Shown: piece by piece, positions 51,875 to 60,583 of the stretch
Position numbering within the stretch: the stretch's first letter is position 1
How the letters are laid out: each line of letters starts with the position of its first letter
Assembly (NCBI RefSeq): GCF_003947415.1
Contig: NZ_QHKL01000001.1
Location: 682,001-746,000 of the forward strand
Reading direction: 5' to 3'
DNA: 64,000 nt
From: Amycolatopsis sp. WAC 01376
Lineage (GTDB): Bacteria; Actinomycetota; Actinomycetes; Mycobacteriales; Pseudonocardiaceae
The notes under the pieces: generated by a model
What the model saw: only the letters and a program-made list of their open reading frames with translations
What the model was told of the DNA's origin: nothing
Databases searched by the model: none
Position numbers and translations under genes: made by a program

Positions 51875-53017
51875 ATGCCCGTATCCCGTGGCCGGAAGCC
51901 GAAGAAGAACAAGACGACCAAGAGGACGGAGAAGCCGCAGGTCGTGGAGCCGGCGGCGCTGCCGGATTGGATGGAGGGGTCGATCGAGAACGTCCTCCAT
52001 GAGGCGAGCGTTCTCATGAAGGCGCAAAACCCACGCGAACTCGAGGAGGCGACGGCCTCGCTGCTCGGCGCCGAGCTGCACCGGGTGCTCCAGGGCGACA
52101 ACGTCGGCCTGGACTTCGATCTGTTCTTCGAAGCCGTCGTGCTCGCGGCGGTGAACGCGGAACCGCGCCAGGAGCTTTGGCTGCTGCTGCAGGGGATGTG
52201 TGCGATCGCCCCGCCGGGATTCGAGTCGTTCGTGCGCGCGAGCGTGAGCAGGCTGCGGAAGGCGTTGCGGTCGGAAGTCCTGCCCGAATGGCCTCGGCTG
52301 GCCGCGAAGATCAAGGCGACCGGCGACGTCTGGGAACTCCAAGATGTCTACGGGACGCGCCTCGGCGTGTTCGCGAGCTTCTCCTACCCGGGTGACGCGG
52401 CCACCACGGTCTACGTGTTCGAAATCGACACGTCGTGGATCCCCCGCCTTGTCGGTGGCGGCGTCTGCGACTCTCTCGACCAGGCGGCCGAAGCATGGCG
52501 GAACCGTTTCGGCGGAACGGCGGCGCCCGAGCCGATCACGGATCCGAGCCGTCTGGAAGGTCTCGTCAACCGCTCGCTGGACATAATCGGCGACGAATCG
52601 CGCGCCATCCTCGACAATTGGTACCGCGCCGAGCGGCGATACCTGGCCCTCGAGACCGCGTTGAAGAACCGCGGCCTGCGGTTGCCGCCGAGCAGCTCCT
52701 ACGACGCCGGCATCGACCCGACGGTGATGGCCGTCCCCTTCAATGCCTGGCACCTCGAGACCTTCGGCAACGAGCCCGACGATCTGGTGGTCGAAGAGCT
52801 GGCCGCCGAATGGATGGAGGGGGTCGTCCCCGCCACCTGGTTCGCCGTGTCGCCGGACCGGCTCGGCCATATCCGCGCCCTGATCGGTGACTGGGCGGAC
52901 GACCCCGTCCGCCGCGCCGCGCAAGCGTTGCTGCCGACGTGGGCGCGCTGGCTGGGCGAGCGGGCCGGTCTGCCGTCCACGCTGGTGGAAGCGATGGTCG
53001 CCGACGCGACGAAGTAA
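51875..53017 (+). CDS. Hypothetical soluble protein with basic N-terminal tail
   Basis: A 380-residue protein. It has a Lys/Arg-rich start (SRGRKPKKNKTTKR), then a mainly helical body with a central beta-like section (GVFASFSYPGDAATTVYVFEID). No family I can name. The tail suggests contact with nucleic acid or ribosome, but this is a guess. It sits between the peptidase gene and the response regulator, apparently with its own leaderless promoter. Confidence 0.7.
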   Translation: MPVSRGRKPKKNKTTKRTEKPQVVEPAALPDWMEGSIENVLHEASVLMKAQNPRELEEATASLLGAELHRVLQGDNVGLDFDLFFEAVVLAAVNAEPRQELWLLLQGMCAIAPPGFESFVRASVSRLRKALRSEVLPEWPRLAAKIKATGDVWELQDVYGTRLGVFASFSYPGDAATTVYVFEIDTSWIPRLVGGGVCDSLDQAAEAWRNRFGGTAAPEPITDPSRLEGLVNRSLDIIGDESRAILDNWYRAERRYLALETALKNRGLRLPPSSSYDAGIDPTVMAVPFNAWHLETFGNEPDDLVVEELAAEWMEGVVPATWFAVSPDRLGHIRALIGDWADDPVRRAAQALLPTWARWLGERAGLPSTLVEAMVADATK

Positions 53018-53020
53018 CGT
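53015..53020 (+). promoter_or_regulatory. -10 box overlapping the stop codon before the response regulator
   Basis: TAACGT includes the upstream TAA stop and ends six bases before ATG 53027. The 15 bases up to and including ATGCC differ by one base from those before 51875. Confidence 0.45.
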
Positions 53021-53026
53021 GGGGGT

Positions 53027-53653
53027 ATGCCGATCCAGGTGCTGCTCATCGACGACCACGAGGTGGTGAGGCGCGGTCTGCGTGACCTCCTCACCGACGA
53101 GCCCGACATCGAGGTCGTCGCCGAAGCGAGCGGCGTCGACGAGGCCCTCGCCGTGGCGATGCACGTCGAACCGGACGTCGCGGTGGTCGACGTGCGGCTC
53201 GGCGACGGTGACGGCATCGCGCTCTGCCGTGAGCTGCGCTCGAAGCCGAATCCGCCGCAGTGCCTGATGCTGACCGCGTTCGACGACGACGAGGCCATGG
53301 TCGGCGCGATCATGGCGGGCGCAGCCGGGTACCTGCTGAAACAAGTCCGCGGTCAGGACGTCGTCAACGCGGTCCGCGAGGTCGCGGCGGGCCGGTCGCT
53401 GCTCGACCCGCTGTCGACGGCGCGGGTGCTCGACAAGCTGCGTCATCCGCCCGAGGACGAACTCGGTTCCCTCACCGAACGCGAGCGCGAGGTGCTGGAC
53501 CTGATCGGGCAGGGCATGTCGAACCGCGAGATCGCGGAACGCCTGTTCCTCGCCGAGAAGACGGTGAAGAACTACGTGACGTCGGTGCTCGCGAAGCTGG
53601 GCATGCAGCGCCGCACGCAAGCCGCGGCGTGGATCGCGCGCCGGGACAGGTAG
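53027..53653 (+). CDS. NarL/LuxR-type response regulator (DevR/DosR-like)
   Basis: A 208-residue regulator. The receiver domain has the acidic pair DD at residues 9-10, the phosphorylated Asp55 (VVDVRLGDGDG) and the conserved lysine near 107. The C-terminal GerE helix-turn-helix is LTEREREVLDLIGQGMSNREIAERL. The set resembles DevR/DosR, the redox/hypoxia regulator. No kinase is next to it; a DevS-like GAF kinase lies 6 kb away at 59423-60583. Confidence 0.92.
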   Translation: MPIQVLLIDDHEVVRRGLRDLLTDEPDIEVVAEASGVDEALAVAMHVEPDVAVVDVRLGDGDGIALCRELRSKPNPPQCLMLTAFDDDEAMVGAIMAGAAGYLLKQVRGQDVVNAVREVAAGRSLLDPLSTARVLDKLRHPPEDELGSLTEREREVLDLIGQGMSNREIAERLFLAEKTVKNYVTSVLAKLGMQRRTQAAAWIARRDR

Positions 53654-55257
53654 TGCGCGAAAAAGGTACCCCCCCCCCGTCGTTTTGGGCGAAGGTCCCG
53701 GTCGACCCCGAGTTCCGCTCCTGGTTGACCACCACGCCGGAACGACAGCTTCTCGTGGTCGTCCGGACGTTGACGACGCTGAACCGGCTCCAGGACATCT
53801 TGACGCTGACGCGTCCCGACCTCCGTATCCAGACGACCTTCACCTTCGACGAGGCCCGGCCGGCGATCCTCTCGGCAGGCGTGGGCGACGCGCTGCGTGA
53901 TCTGCGTGTCGCCGTCATCCCCTGGGAACAGGCCGCGAAGAACACCTTCGACCTCATCCTCGCGGCGAGCGAGAACGACGCCCTGCACGAATTGAACGGG
54001 CCTGTTCTGCTGGTACCACACGGCATCGGCTACCAGAAGTACTACCCGGGAGGACGGGTCACGTCGGGGATGGACCCGAGCAGGCTCGTGATCCACGACC
54101 GGGTGGTTCCGGCGGCGATCGCGCTCTCGCACTCGGTGCAACGGGAGCAACTGAGGTCGGCTTGCCCCGAGGCGGTGGACAGGGCGGTCGTCGTCGGCGA
54201 CCCCTGTCACGACCGGATGATGGCGAGCAGGCACCGGGTGGCCGCCTACCGCGCCGCGCTCGGCACCGGGGACCGGAAGCTCGTCGCGATCGCGTCGACC
54301 TGGGGCACGAATTCGCTGTACGCGCGGCATCCGCGGCTACTTCGCGAACTGCTCAACGAGTTGCCGCTGGACGACTACCAGATCGTCCTCACCCTGCATC
54401 CCGGCGTGTGGGCGGCGCACAGTCCTTGGCAGCTGGAGTCCTGGCTGCACCCCGAACTCAGCGGCGGGGTCACGCTCATTCCCCCGGATCACGGCTGGCA
54501 GGCGGCCCTGCTGGCCGCGGACTGCGTGCTCTCCGACCAGGGTTCCGCCGCGCTGTACGCCGCCGCGGCCGACAAACCGGTGCTGCTCACCTCGTCCGGC
54601 GCCACCACCACGGTGGACGACTCACCACTGGCCGTCCTGACCCGGACCGTGGCCGAACTGGCGGACAGCGGACTACGCGGCCAGATCGACGCGGCCATCG
54701 AGGGCCACTTGCCAGGCCGCTACCAGTCGATCATCGACCAGGCCGTCGAGGACACCGCGAGCGGTCCGCGGCTGGGCGACGTGCTCTACGACCTCTTGGA
54801 CCTGAAGCGGCCCGAGCCTCCTCCCGACTTCCCGCCGGTGCCGGATCCGTCTCCGGTGAGCCATCCCGTGGCCGCGCTCGCCGCCGGAATCGACGAAACC
54901 GGGAAACTCGTCCGCTTCCCCGCGTCGACACGACCGGAAGGCCTGAGCCACCGGCATGTTCTCGCGCACGCGGATCAAGCGACCCTTCGCGAACTGGACG
55001 GCGCGGACATCGTGTTCGCGGAGCATCCGGCCCGCTTCGACGAGCTTCTCGCACACTGGCCGCTCGCTCGCCTTGTCGCCGCTCCCGCGCCCGGCGGCTG
55101 TCTCGCCCGCGTCCGGGGTGACGGGGATTTCCTGCTGTCCGCGGAAATCGACCCGACACTGCTGGCGAGCCATCTCTACACGAAACTCGCCGTGCTCACG
55201 GATCGCGCGGGGACTCACGAAATCAACGGGCAGCCGGTCACCGTCACCCGGCGTTAG
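53653..55257 (+). CDS. CDP-glycerol glycerophosphotransferase-like (GT-B) protein
   Basis: A 534-residue protein. The layout (HDGIGYQKYYPG-like PHGIGYQKYY near residue 120, then a GDPCHDR loop, LTLHPG and a QGSAALYAAAADKPVLL region near 305) resembles the CDP-glycerol/wall teichoic acid glycerophosphotransferase fold, though several family residues look changed. GTG 53653 shares a base with the previous TAG. A run of ten C lies at codons 6-9. The last 14 bases overlap the convergent STAND gene. Substrate unknown. Confidence 0.68.
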   Translation: MREKGTPPPSFWAKVPVDPEFRSWLTTTPERQLLVVVRTLTTLNRLQDILTLTRPDLRIQTTFTFDEARPAILSAGVGDALRDLRVAVIPWEQAAKNTFDLILAASENDALHELNGPVLLVPHGIGYQKYYPGGRVTSGMDPSRLVIHDRVVPAAIALSHSVQREQLRSACPEAVDRAVVVGDPCHDRMMASRHRVAAYRAALGTGDRKLVAIASTWGTNSLYARHPRLLRELLNELPLDDYQIVLTLHPGVWAAHSPWQLESWLHPELSGGVTLIPPDHGWQAALLAADCVLSDQGSAALYAAAADKPVLLTSSGATTTVDDSPLAVLTRTVAELADSGLRGQIDAAIEGHLPGRYQSIIDQAVEDTASGPRLGDVLYDLLDLKRPEPPPDFPPVPDPSPVSHPVAALAAGIDETGKLVRFPASTRPEGLSHRHVLAHADQATLRELDGADIVFAEHPARFDELLAHWPLARLVAAPAPGGCLARVRGDGDFLLSAEIDPTLLASHLYTKLAVLTDRAGTHEINGQPVTVTRR

Positions 55258-57385
55258 CCAGCACCGCGCGGAACTCCGCCTCCCGTGGGTGTCCGGCGTC
55301 GAAGTACGTCTGCCAGGCGCGCTGGAAATGCGTATGCGCCCGGGCGTGGTCACCGCGGGCCGCGCAGAGCCTGCCGAACTCCTCCTCGAACTCGGCCGTG
55401 TACTGCGTCGCACCGGACACCAACCGCCACGCCTCGAGCAATTCGCGTTCGGCGTCGTCGTGACGGCCGACCGTCCGGAGGTACTTGGCGCGCACCATGG
55501 ACACCCGGCCGAGGTTCCGCGAATCCGTGCGGGGGAAGGCTTGCGCGGATTCGGCGAGCAACGCCCAGACCTGGTCGTACGCACCGGCTTTCAGCAGTAC
55601 GTTCGCCAGCATGCGGCTGTGGATACCGAGCGACCGGCGTCCCGCGTCGGCCATCGCCCGGTCCAGCGTCACGGCTCGCCAGAGGAAATCCGCGGCGGCC
55701 GGGAGAAGCCCTTTCTCCTCGTGGAACCGGCCGCAGAACTCCTGCACGGACGATTCCAGTGCCGGGTTGTCCAGCGTCCGCACCGTTTCGAGAGCTTCTT
55801 CCAGCAGTGGCTGGGCGCGGTCGAATTCGTGCAGCAGGAAGAAAGTCCGGCCTTGCTGACTGAGGATTCTCGTGGTGAGGGCCGGATCGCCGAGCCGTTT
55901 CGCCGCGAGCAGGCCCCAGTGGTTGATGTGGGCGAAGAGCCGATGGTGCCCGCGATTGAGCATGAGCACTTCGAGCGCGCCGCAGATCTGCCCGAGTTCG
56001 ACATCTCGTTTCCGTTCGAACGCCTGCTGCGCCAGCGCACCGTAGGTCTCCCGGGCGTCGTCGACCCAGTCGAGCGGATGCTTGCCTTCGAAATCCGGGG
56101 CAGGCACGGAAATCGGTGCGTAGCAGCGCAAACGGTCCGGACTGGTGCGGTGATCGGCGGCGACGGCCTGGTCCCGGTAGAACTCCAGAGCCCTGATGAC
56201 CGCGACGTCCTTGGTGCCGCGGCGTAGCGCCCCTTCGCGGATCAGGTTGAACAGTTGCTGCCGGGGTGTCCCCGTGGGAGCGAGGAATCCCGCGTCCGCG
56301 AGTTCGTCCAGCGCGTCGCCCGCCGGTTTCCCGAAAACGGCCGTCGCCGAAGCCGTCGTGAAGTCAGGGCCGGGATGGGACGCCAGCAGCCTGCAGAGTT
56401 CGGCCGCGTCGGGCGACAGTTCGGCGAACGACTGCTCGAACGCCATCGCGATGACGTCGATCCCGCCCAATGCCCCGGTTTCCCGGAAACCGGCCAGCAC
56501 CGACGCGACCGCGCCCGGCCCGCGCCGCAACCGCTTGCCGACGCGGATTCCCGCCAGCACCAGGGCGAACGGCATGTGATCGCACAGCCCCGCCAGTTCG
56601 ACGGCGGCGACACGTTCGGCTTCGATCGCGGCCGGATCGGAGAACCTGCCGAGAAGTTCCAGGGAGAAGTCGCGTTCGAGGCCGCCGATCTCGATCGGCG
56701 GGGCCGGATACTCGGCCAGCAGATCGTCGCCAGGGCGGATCGCCGTCACCAGCACCAGGCTCGACGGCGAAGGGGGCACCAGGTCACGGAGGTCCGCGGC
56801 CACCTCGGCGTTGTCGAGTGCCAAGAGAAACCGCCGCCTCGCGGTCACCGAGCGATACTGCGCCCACAGGTCGGCCGTGCCGGTGGACACCAGATTCGCC
56901 TCGACCCCGAGCCCGCGCAGGACCCGGGCCGCGACATCGGACCGGCGTACCACGGCGCCGTCACGGTAATCCCCCAGATCGACATACAGCTGACCGTCCG
57001 GATAGCGGTCACGGAGATCGTCCGCGAGTTTGCAGACCAGCGCGCTTTTCCCCGCTCCCCGCGGCCCGGTGATCAGTCGGACGCCCGACGCCGCGGCGCT
57101 CCGCCGTTCGACGTCCCTGTCGACGAAATGCGCCGGTGCCCCTGGCACGTCACGCTCGCCGGCCGCGCCTTGGGCGAGAATCTCCTGAAGCCGCTCCGCG
57201 AAGGCGGGGTCGGATTCGAGCAGTTCCCGGACCGCGATCTCCGCGCGGTCGGTATCCGCGAGCAGCGACTCGACGTCATGGGCCGCACGGCGCCGGGCGA
57301 GCCGCTTCGTGACCAGATCCTTCAGGCCCCCGGCCGCGCCGGCCGCCAAGGTCTTCGCCACCTCACCCGCAATGACTTCCCACAC
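55244..57385 (-). CDS. STAND-type NTPase (NB-ARC plus TPR repeats)
   Basis: A 713-residue protein. Residues 1-70 are a small helical domain that starts with a Gly/Ala-rich, amphipathic-looking helix. An NB-ARC ATPase follows, with Walker A GPRGAGKSALV near 105-115, Walker B FLLALDNAE near 185 and a winged-helix region to about 370. The rest is TPR-like repeats. There is no DNA-binding or BTAD domain, so it is not of the AfsR type. The build fits bacterial NLR-like sensors, some of which defend against phage, with the N terminus as effector; that role is only inferred. Confidence 0.85.
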   Translation of the reverse strand: MWEVIAGEVAKTLAAGAAGGLKDLVTKRLARRRAAHDVESLLADTDRAEIAVRELLESDPAFAERLQEILAQGAAGERDVPGAPAHFVDRDVERRSAAASGVRLITGPRGAGKSALVCKLADDLRDRYPDGQLYVDLGDYRDGAVVRRSDVAARVLRGLGVEANLVSTGTADLWAQYRSVTARRRFLLALDNAEVAADLRDLVPPSPSSLVLVTAIRPGDDLLAEYPAPPIEIGGLERDFSLELLGRFSDPAAIEAERVAAVELAGLCDHMPFALVLAGIRVGKRLRRGPGAVASVLAGFRETGALGGIDVIAMAFEQSFAELSPDAAELCRLLASHPGPDFTTASATAVFGKPAGDALDELADAGFLAPTGTPRQQLFNLIREGALRRGTKDVAVIRALEFYRDQAVAADHRTSPDRLRCYAPISVPAPDFEGKHPLDWVDDARETYGALAQQAFERKRDVELGQICGALEVLMLNRGHHRLFAHINHWGLLAAKRLGDPALTTRILSQQGRTFFLLHEFDRAQPLLEEALETVRTLDNPALESSVQEFCGRFHEEKGLLPAAADFLWRAVTLDRAMADAGRRSLGIHSRMLANVLLKAGAYDQVWALLAESAQAFPRTDSRNLGRVSMVRAKYLRTVGRHDDAERELLEAWRLVSGATQYTAEFEEEFGRLCAARGDHARAHTHFQRAWQTYFDAGHPREAEFRAVLANAG

Positions 57386-57418
57386 GACGTGTTCCCCTCG
57401 TCACGGCTGGTGCCGAGG

Positions 57419-58045
57419 CTACCAACCGGAGGGCAGGTCCGTCCCGGCGAGCGTCACGACCTGCCGGTTGTGGAAGTAGTCGTCCTCACGCAGCACCGTG
57501 ACGCTGCCGGGTGAACCGCGGAAGTCGACGTACCCGGCCGATTCGAGCGGCATCCGGATCCAAGCGGCGATCACGAAGGTGAGCGCGCCGCCGTGGGTGA
57601 CGACGATCTGGTGCTCGCAGTGGCTCTCGAGGATCGACTCCATGGCCGCGTACACCCTCGCGGCCATCGCGCCTTTCGTTTCGGCGCCGGGGATTCCTTC
57701 GTCGTGTCCGAGCCGGTCGCCGACGGCGGGAGGCGGGACGAACCGGCTGTCCAGCCACTCCTGCGGACGGCCACCGGCTTCTCCGTACGACTTCTCGCGC
57801 AGCCGCCGATCCAGGATCGGTGTCACGCCGAGCCGTTCCCCGATCATTTCCGCCGTCCGGGCGGTGCGGCGCAGGTCCGAGGAGTAGAGCTCCACCTCGT
57901 CCGGCACCCTCGCGCGCAGCGACTCGGCGACCGCGGCGGCCGCACGTTCACCCGCGGGAGTGAGTTCGGAGTCGAACCATCCGCCTACGAGGCGATCGAC
58001 GTGATGGGTGGCCTCCGGATGCGTGACGACGTAGACGGTGCGCAT
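57419..58045 (-). CDS. Histidine phosphatase superfamily protein with altered catalytic motif
   Basis: A 208-residue protein with the phosphoglycerate-mutase fold. The usual VRHGET start is VTHPEATHH here: the first histidine is kept, Arg is lost and Gly is Pro. The later VVTHGGAL histidine, and the [13 protein letters not shown] arginine region, remain. It may have changed activity or bind without catalysis. It ends 10 bases beyond the sortase stop, on the same strand; ATG 58045 is in the sortase-to-phosphatase gap. Confidence 0.82.
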   Translation of the reverse strand: MRTVYVVTHPEATHHVDRLVGGWFDSELTPAGERAAAAVAESLRARVPDEVELYSSDLRRTARTAEMIGERLGVTPILDRRLREKSYGEAGGRPQEWLDSRFVPPPAVGDRLGHDEGIPGAETKGAMAARVYAAMESILESHCEHQIVVTHGGALTFVIAAWIRMPLESAGYVDFRGSPGSVTVLREDDYFHNRQVVTLAGTDLPSGW

Positions 58046-58054
58046 GCCTCGAAT

Positions 58055-58684
58055 CTAAGCGCGGGTGAGTTTCGCGTAGGCGATGACGTTGTCGAGGTAG
58101 TTGCCGGTCGAGGAGTCGAAATCGCCGCCGCAGGTGATCAGGCGCAGTTCGGGCCCGGTCGTGTCGCCGTAGACCTTCTCCGTGGGGAAGGACGCCTTCG
58201 AGTGCCGTTCGACCGCGTACACGGTGAACACCGCGGTGCTCCCGTCCACGCGGTGGACGAGGGCCTCGTCGCCAGTCTTCAGTTCCTTGAGCCGGACGAA
58301 GACACCGGGGACCTTCTTGTAGTCGACGTGTCCGGCGAGGATGGCGGGCCCGGTCTCGCCGGGTGCCGGGCCGCCGGTGAACCAGCCGGTGGTGATCGCG
58401 TCCTGCGGCACCTGCAGGGTGCCGTTACCGGCCAGGCCGAGGTCGACGATCTCGCCGGTGCGGACCCCGATCGCCGGGATCTCGAGCCTCGCCGGTTTCG
58501 CGGGCGCGAGCGGCGGCACTTCCGCGACCGAAGACACCGAAGACACCGTCGAGGGCGACGCCGGCGACGCGACCTTGCCCGGCGGCGGGACGGCGCACGC
58601 GGTCAGCGCTGCCGCGAGCACCACCCCGAGGAGCATGCCGATGACCAGCGGAAACGGCCAACGGCGCCAGGAAGCCAGTGTCAT
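58055..58684 (-). CDS. Class F sortase
   Basis: A 209-residue membrane-bound transpeptidase. An N-terminal helix (about 12-30) anchors it, a Ser/Pro/Val linker follows, and the sortase beta-barrel carries LAGHVD (catalytic His near 119) and RLITCGG (catalytic Cys near 184). The usual arginine after the cysteine falls in a YLDNVIAYAKL segment where I do not see a clear Arg. It overlaps the Excalibur gene stop by four bases (ATGA). Class F enzymes in actinobacteria often have no clear LPXTG substrates. Confidence 0.88.
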   Translation of the reverse strand: MTLASWRRWPFPLVIGMLLGVVLAAALTACAVPPPGKVASPASPSTVSSVSSVAEVPPLAPAKPARLEIPAIGVRTGEIVDLGLAGNGTLQVPQDAITTGWFTGGPAPGETGPAILAGHVDYKKVPGVFVRLKELKTGDEALVHRVDGSTAVFTVYAVERHSKASFPTEKVYGDTTGPELRLITCGGDFDSSTGNYLDNVIAYAKLTRA

Positions 58685-59289
58685 CGTTCGGCACGCCGCC
58701 TGAGCACCAGGGACGCGCCCGCGGCCGTCGCGGTCAACAGCGCCGCGCCTGCCAGTGCGACCACGCCGATCTCCAGGGGACCACCGTTGCCTTCTCCGCC
58801 GCCGGTCGCGACCCCGCCGACGGGTTTGACCTTCACCTGGCCGGATTTCGCGGGCTCGCCGAACCGGGATTCGCAGGCGTACCCGTCGCGGTCACCGTCG
58901 AGCTTGTGCGGGTCTCGCGGGTTCTTCTTGAGCTCGGCCTGCGCGGCGGCCTGCGAGGGGAAATCGGCGCAATCCTTGTCGGCGGATTGCGCCGGTTTGG
59001 TTTCCGTGACGATCGGCGGAACGGTGGGAGTGATCGTTTTGGTCGGCGCCGTTCCGCGTTTGGGCAGCGATTCGCAAGCGATTCCGTCGTTGTCTTCGTC
59101 CAGACGGTGCGGATCTGACCGATCTTTTTCGAGTTCGGCCTGTGCCTCTTCCTGGTACCGGAAGTCACCACAGTCGAGATCGGCGATCACGGGCGCTTCC
59201 ACCAGCGCGAACGCGACGGAAGCGGGGCCGAACAAGGAGAATCCGGCAAGGATGGCGGCCGTGCCGATGGCGCGACGAACCGAGGACAT
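58681..59289 (-). CDS. Secreted protein with two Excalibur calcium-binding domains
   Basis: A 202-residue exported protein with a signal peptide of about 28 residues, two Excalibur domains (DCGDF...DEDNDGIACE and DCADF...DGDRDGYACE), each with the calcium-loop DxDxDG and paired cysteines, a Thr/Pro linker between them, then a Gly-rich stretch, a membrane helix and the RRRAER tail. That ending is like a cell-wall sorting signal but has no LPXTG. ATG 59289 follows AAAGGA. Coupling with the sortase makes it a likely substrate. Confidence 0.85.
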   Translation of the reverse strand: MSSVRRAIGTAAILAGFSLFGPASVAFALVEAPVIADLDCGDFRYQEEAQAELEKDRSDPHRLDEDNDGIACESLPKRGTAPTKTITPTVPPIVTETKPAQSADKDCADFPSQAAAQAELKKNPRDPHKLDGDRDGYACESRFGEPAKSGQVKVKPVGGVATGGGEGNGGPLEIGVVALAGAALLTATAAGASLVLRRRAER

Positions 59290-59422
59290 GGGGAGTCCTT
59301 TCGCTGGGAATCCGCGCTGCGAGCGCGTTCGATGCACTTAGAATCGCGCACTGGGCCCAGCCGTTACGGATTAATCCGAAAACGCTGACAGTCACTCTAA
59401 CGAGCGACAAAGGCCGTTAATT

Positions 59423-60583
59423 TCACACGGTTTGGTCGAGCGGAACGTCGAAAGCGACCAAAGTCCCCAGACTCGGCGACGAATTGATCGAAAAGCGCCC
59501 GCCGGATGTCGTCGCGCGTTCGGCGAGATGACGGAGACCGCGTTTGGCGACCCCCTGCGGGACACCGGATCCGTTGTCCCGCACGCGAAGTTTGACGCCT
59601 TCCGCGTCGCGGCTCAGTGTCACGCGGGTTTCGCTCGCCCCGGAGTGTCTGACCACATTGGACAGTGCTTCGCGCAGGGCGGCGCGGATGTGGTCCGCCT
59701 GTTCGGCCGGGATGTCGGCGAGTTCTCCCGAAAGTTCGAGGGTCGGCGGGTAGCCGAGCAGCTCGCCCGCGATGCGCACCTCGCCCCGCGCGGATTCGGC
59801 GAGGTCGGTGGCGATGACCGTCTCGTTCGCGGGTTCCGGGCTGCGCAGGGCACGCACGGTGCCGCGGATCTCTTCGATGGTCTGGTCGAGCTGGTCGATC
59901 GCCTCGGACAGCCGCGCGCCGTCGGCCTGCGCGAACCGCTTCCGCATGTTCTTGCGGACGCGGTCGAGCTGCATCCCGGCGCCGTACAGGCGCTGCACGA
60001 TGACGTCGTGCAGCTCGCGCGCGATACGTTCGCGCTCTTGGTACAGGGTCACGCGGTGCCGCGCGTTGGCGCCTTCGGCCAGCGCGAGCACCACGCCCGC
60101 CTGCGCCGCGAAGGCCGTCAGGACCTCGACCGTGCTGGCGGAGAACGGCTCCCCGCCGTGGCGGCGGTACACGGTGAGCGCGCCGAGGACGCGCCCGCCC
60201 GCGCCGAACGCCGACGCCGCGAAAGGCCCGAAGCCCTGGAGCTCCGGCGGCACGAACGGCGCCGTGCGGGGATCGACGGTGAAGTCCTCGCTGACCACCG
60301 GCTTCCCGCCCCTGGCCACCTGGCCCGCGGCGGAATCGGCGGAAAAGGCCAGCCCCCGAAGGCCTTGGGTGGTGTCCCCGTGCGCGGCCTCGGCGACCAC
60401 CTGGCCGTCGTCCGCGCGCACCATGACGAGACCGAGGTCGGCCTCGGCCAGTTCGACGGCGCGGGCGACCACGGTCTCCAGGACGTCGCCCGGGTCTTCG
60501 CCGGACAGGGCGCTGCCGGTGATCTCGGTGGCGGCGGACAGTGCGCGCGCGGCAAGCGTGGGATCCATGAGCGCTATCGACAT
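59423..60583 (-). CDS. GAF-domain sensor histidine kinase (DevS/NarX-like)
   Basis: A 386-residue cytosolic kinase with one GAF domain (about 20-165), a HisKA_3 segment RERIARELHDVIVQRL (phosphorylated His near 192), and a C-terminal HATPase with DNGSGV. No membrane helix. Start ATG shares its A with the cydDC stop (TAATG), so it is translated along with the exporter. In mycobacteria and Streptomyces such kinases sense redox state or gas through GAF. A NarL-type partner without a kinase lies at 53027. Confidence 0.92.
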   Translation of the reverse strand: MSIALMDPTLAARALSAATEITGSALSGEDPGDVLETVVARAVELAEADLGLVMVRADDGQVVAEAAHGDTTQGLRGLAFSADSAAGQVARGGKPVVSEDFTVDPRTAPFVPPELQGFGPFAASAFGAGGRVLGALTVYRRHGGEPFSASTVEVLTAFAAQAGVVLALAEGANARHRVTLYQERERIARELHDVIVQRLYGAGMQLDRVRKNMRKRFAQADGARLSEAIDQLDQTIEEIRGTVRALRSPEPANETVIATDLAESARGEVRIAGELLGYPPTLELSGELADIPAEQADHIRAALREALSNVVRHSGASETRVTLSRDAEGVKLRVRDNGSGVPQGVAKRGLRHLAERATTSGGRFSINSSPSLGTLVAFDVPLDQTV

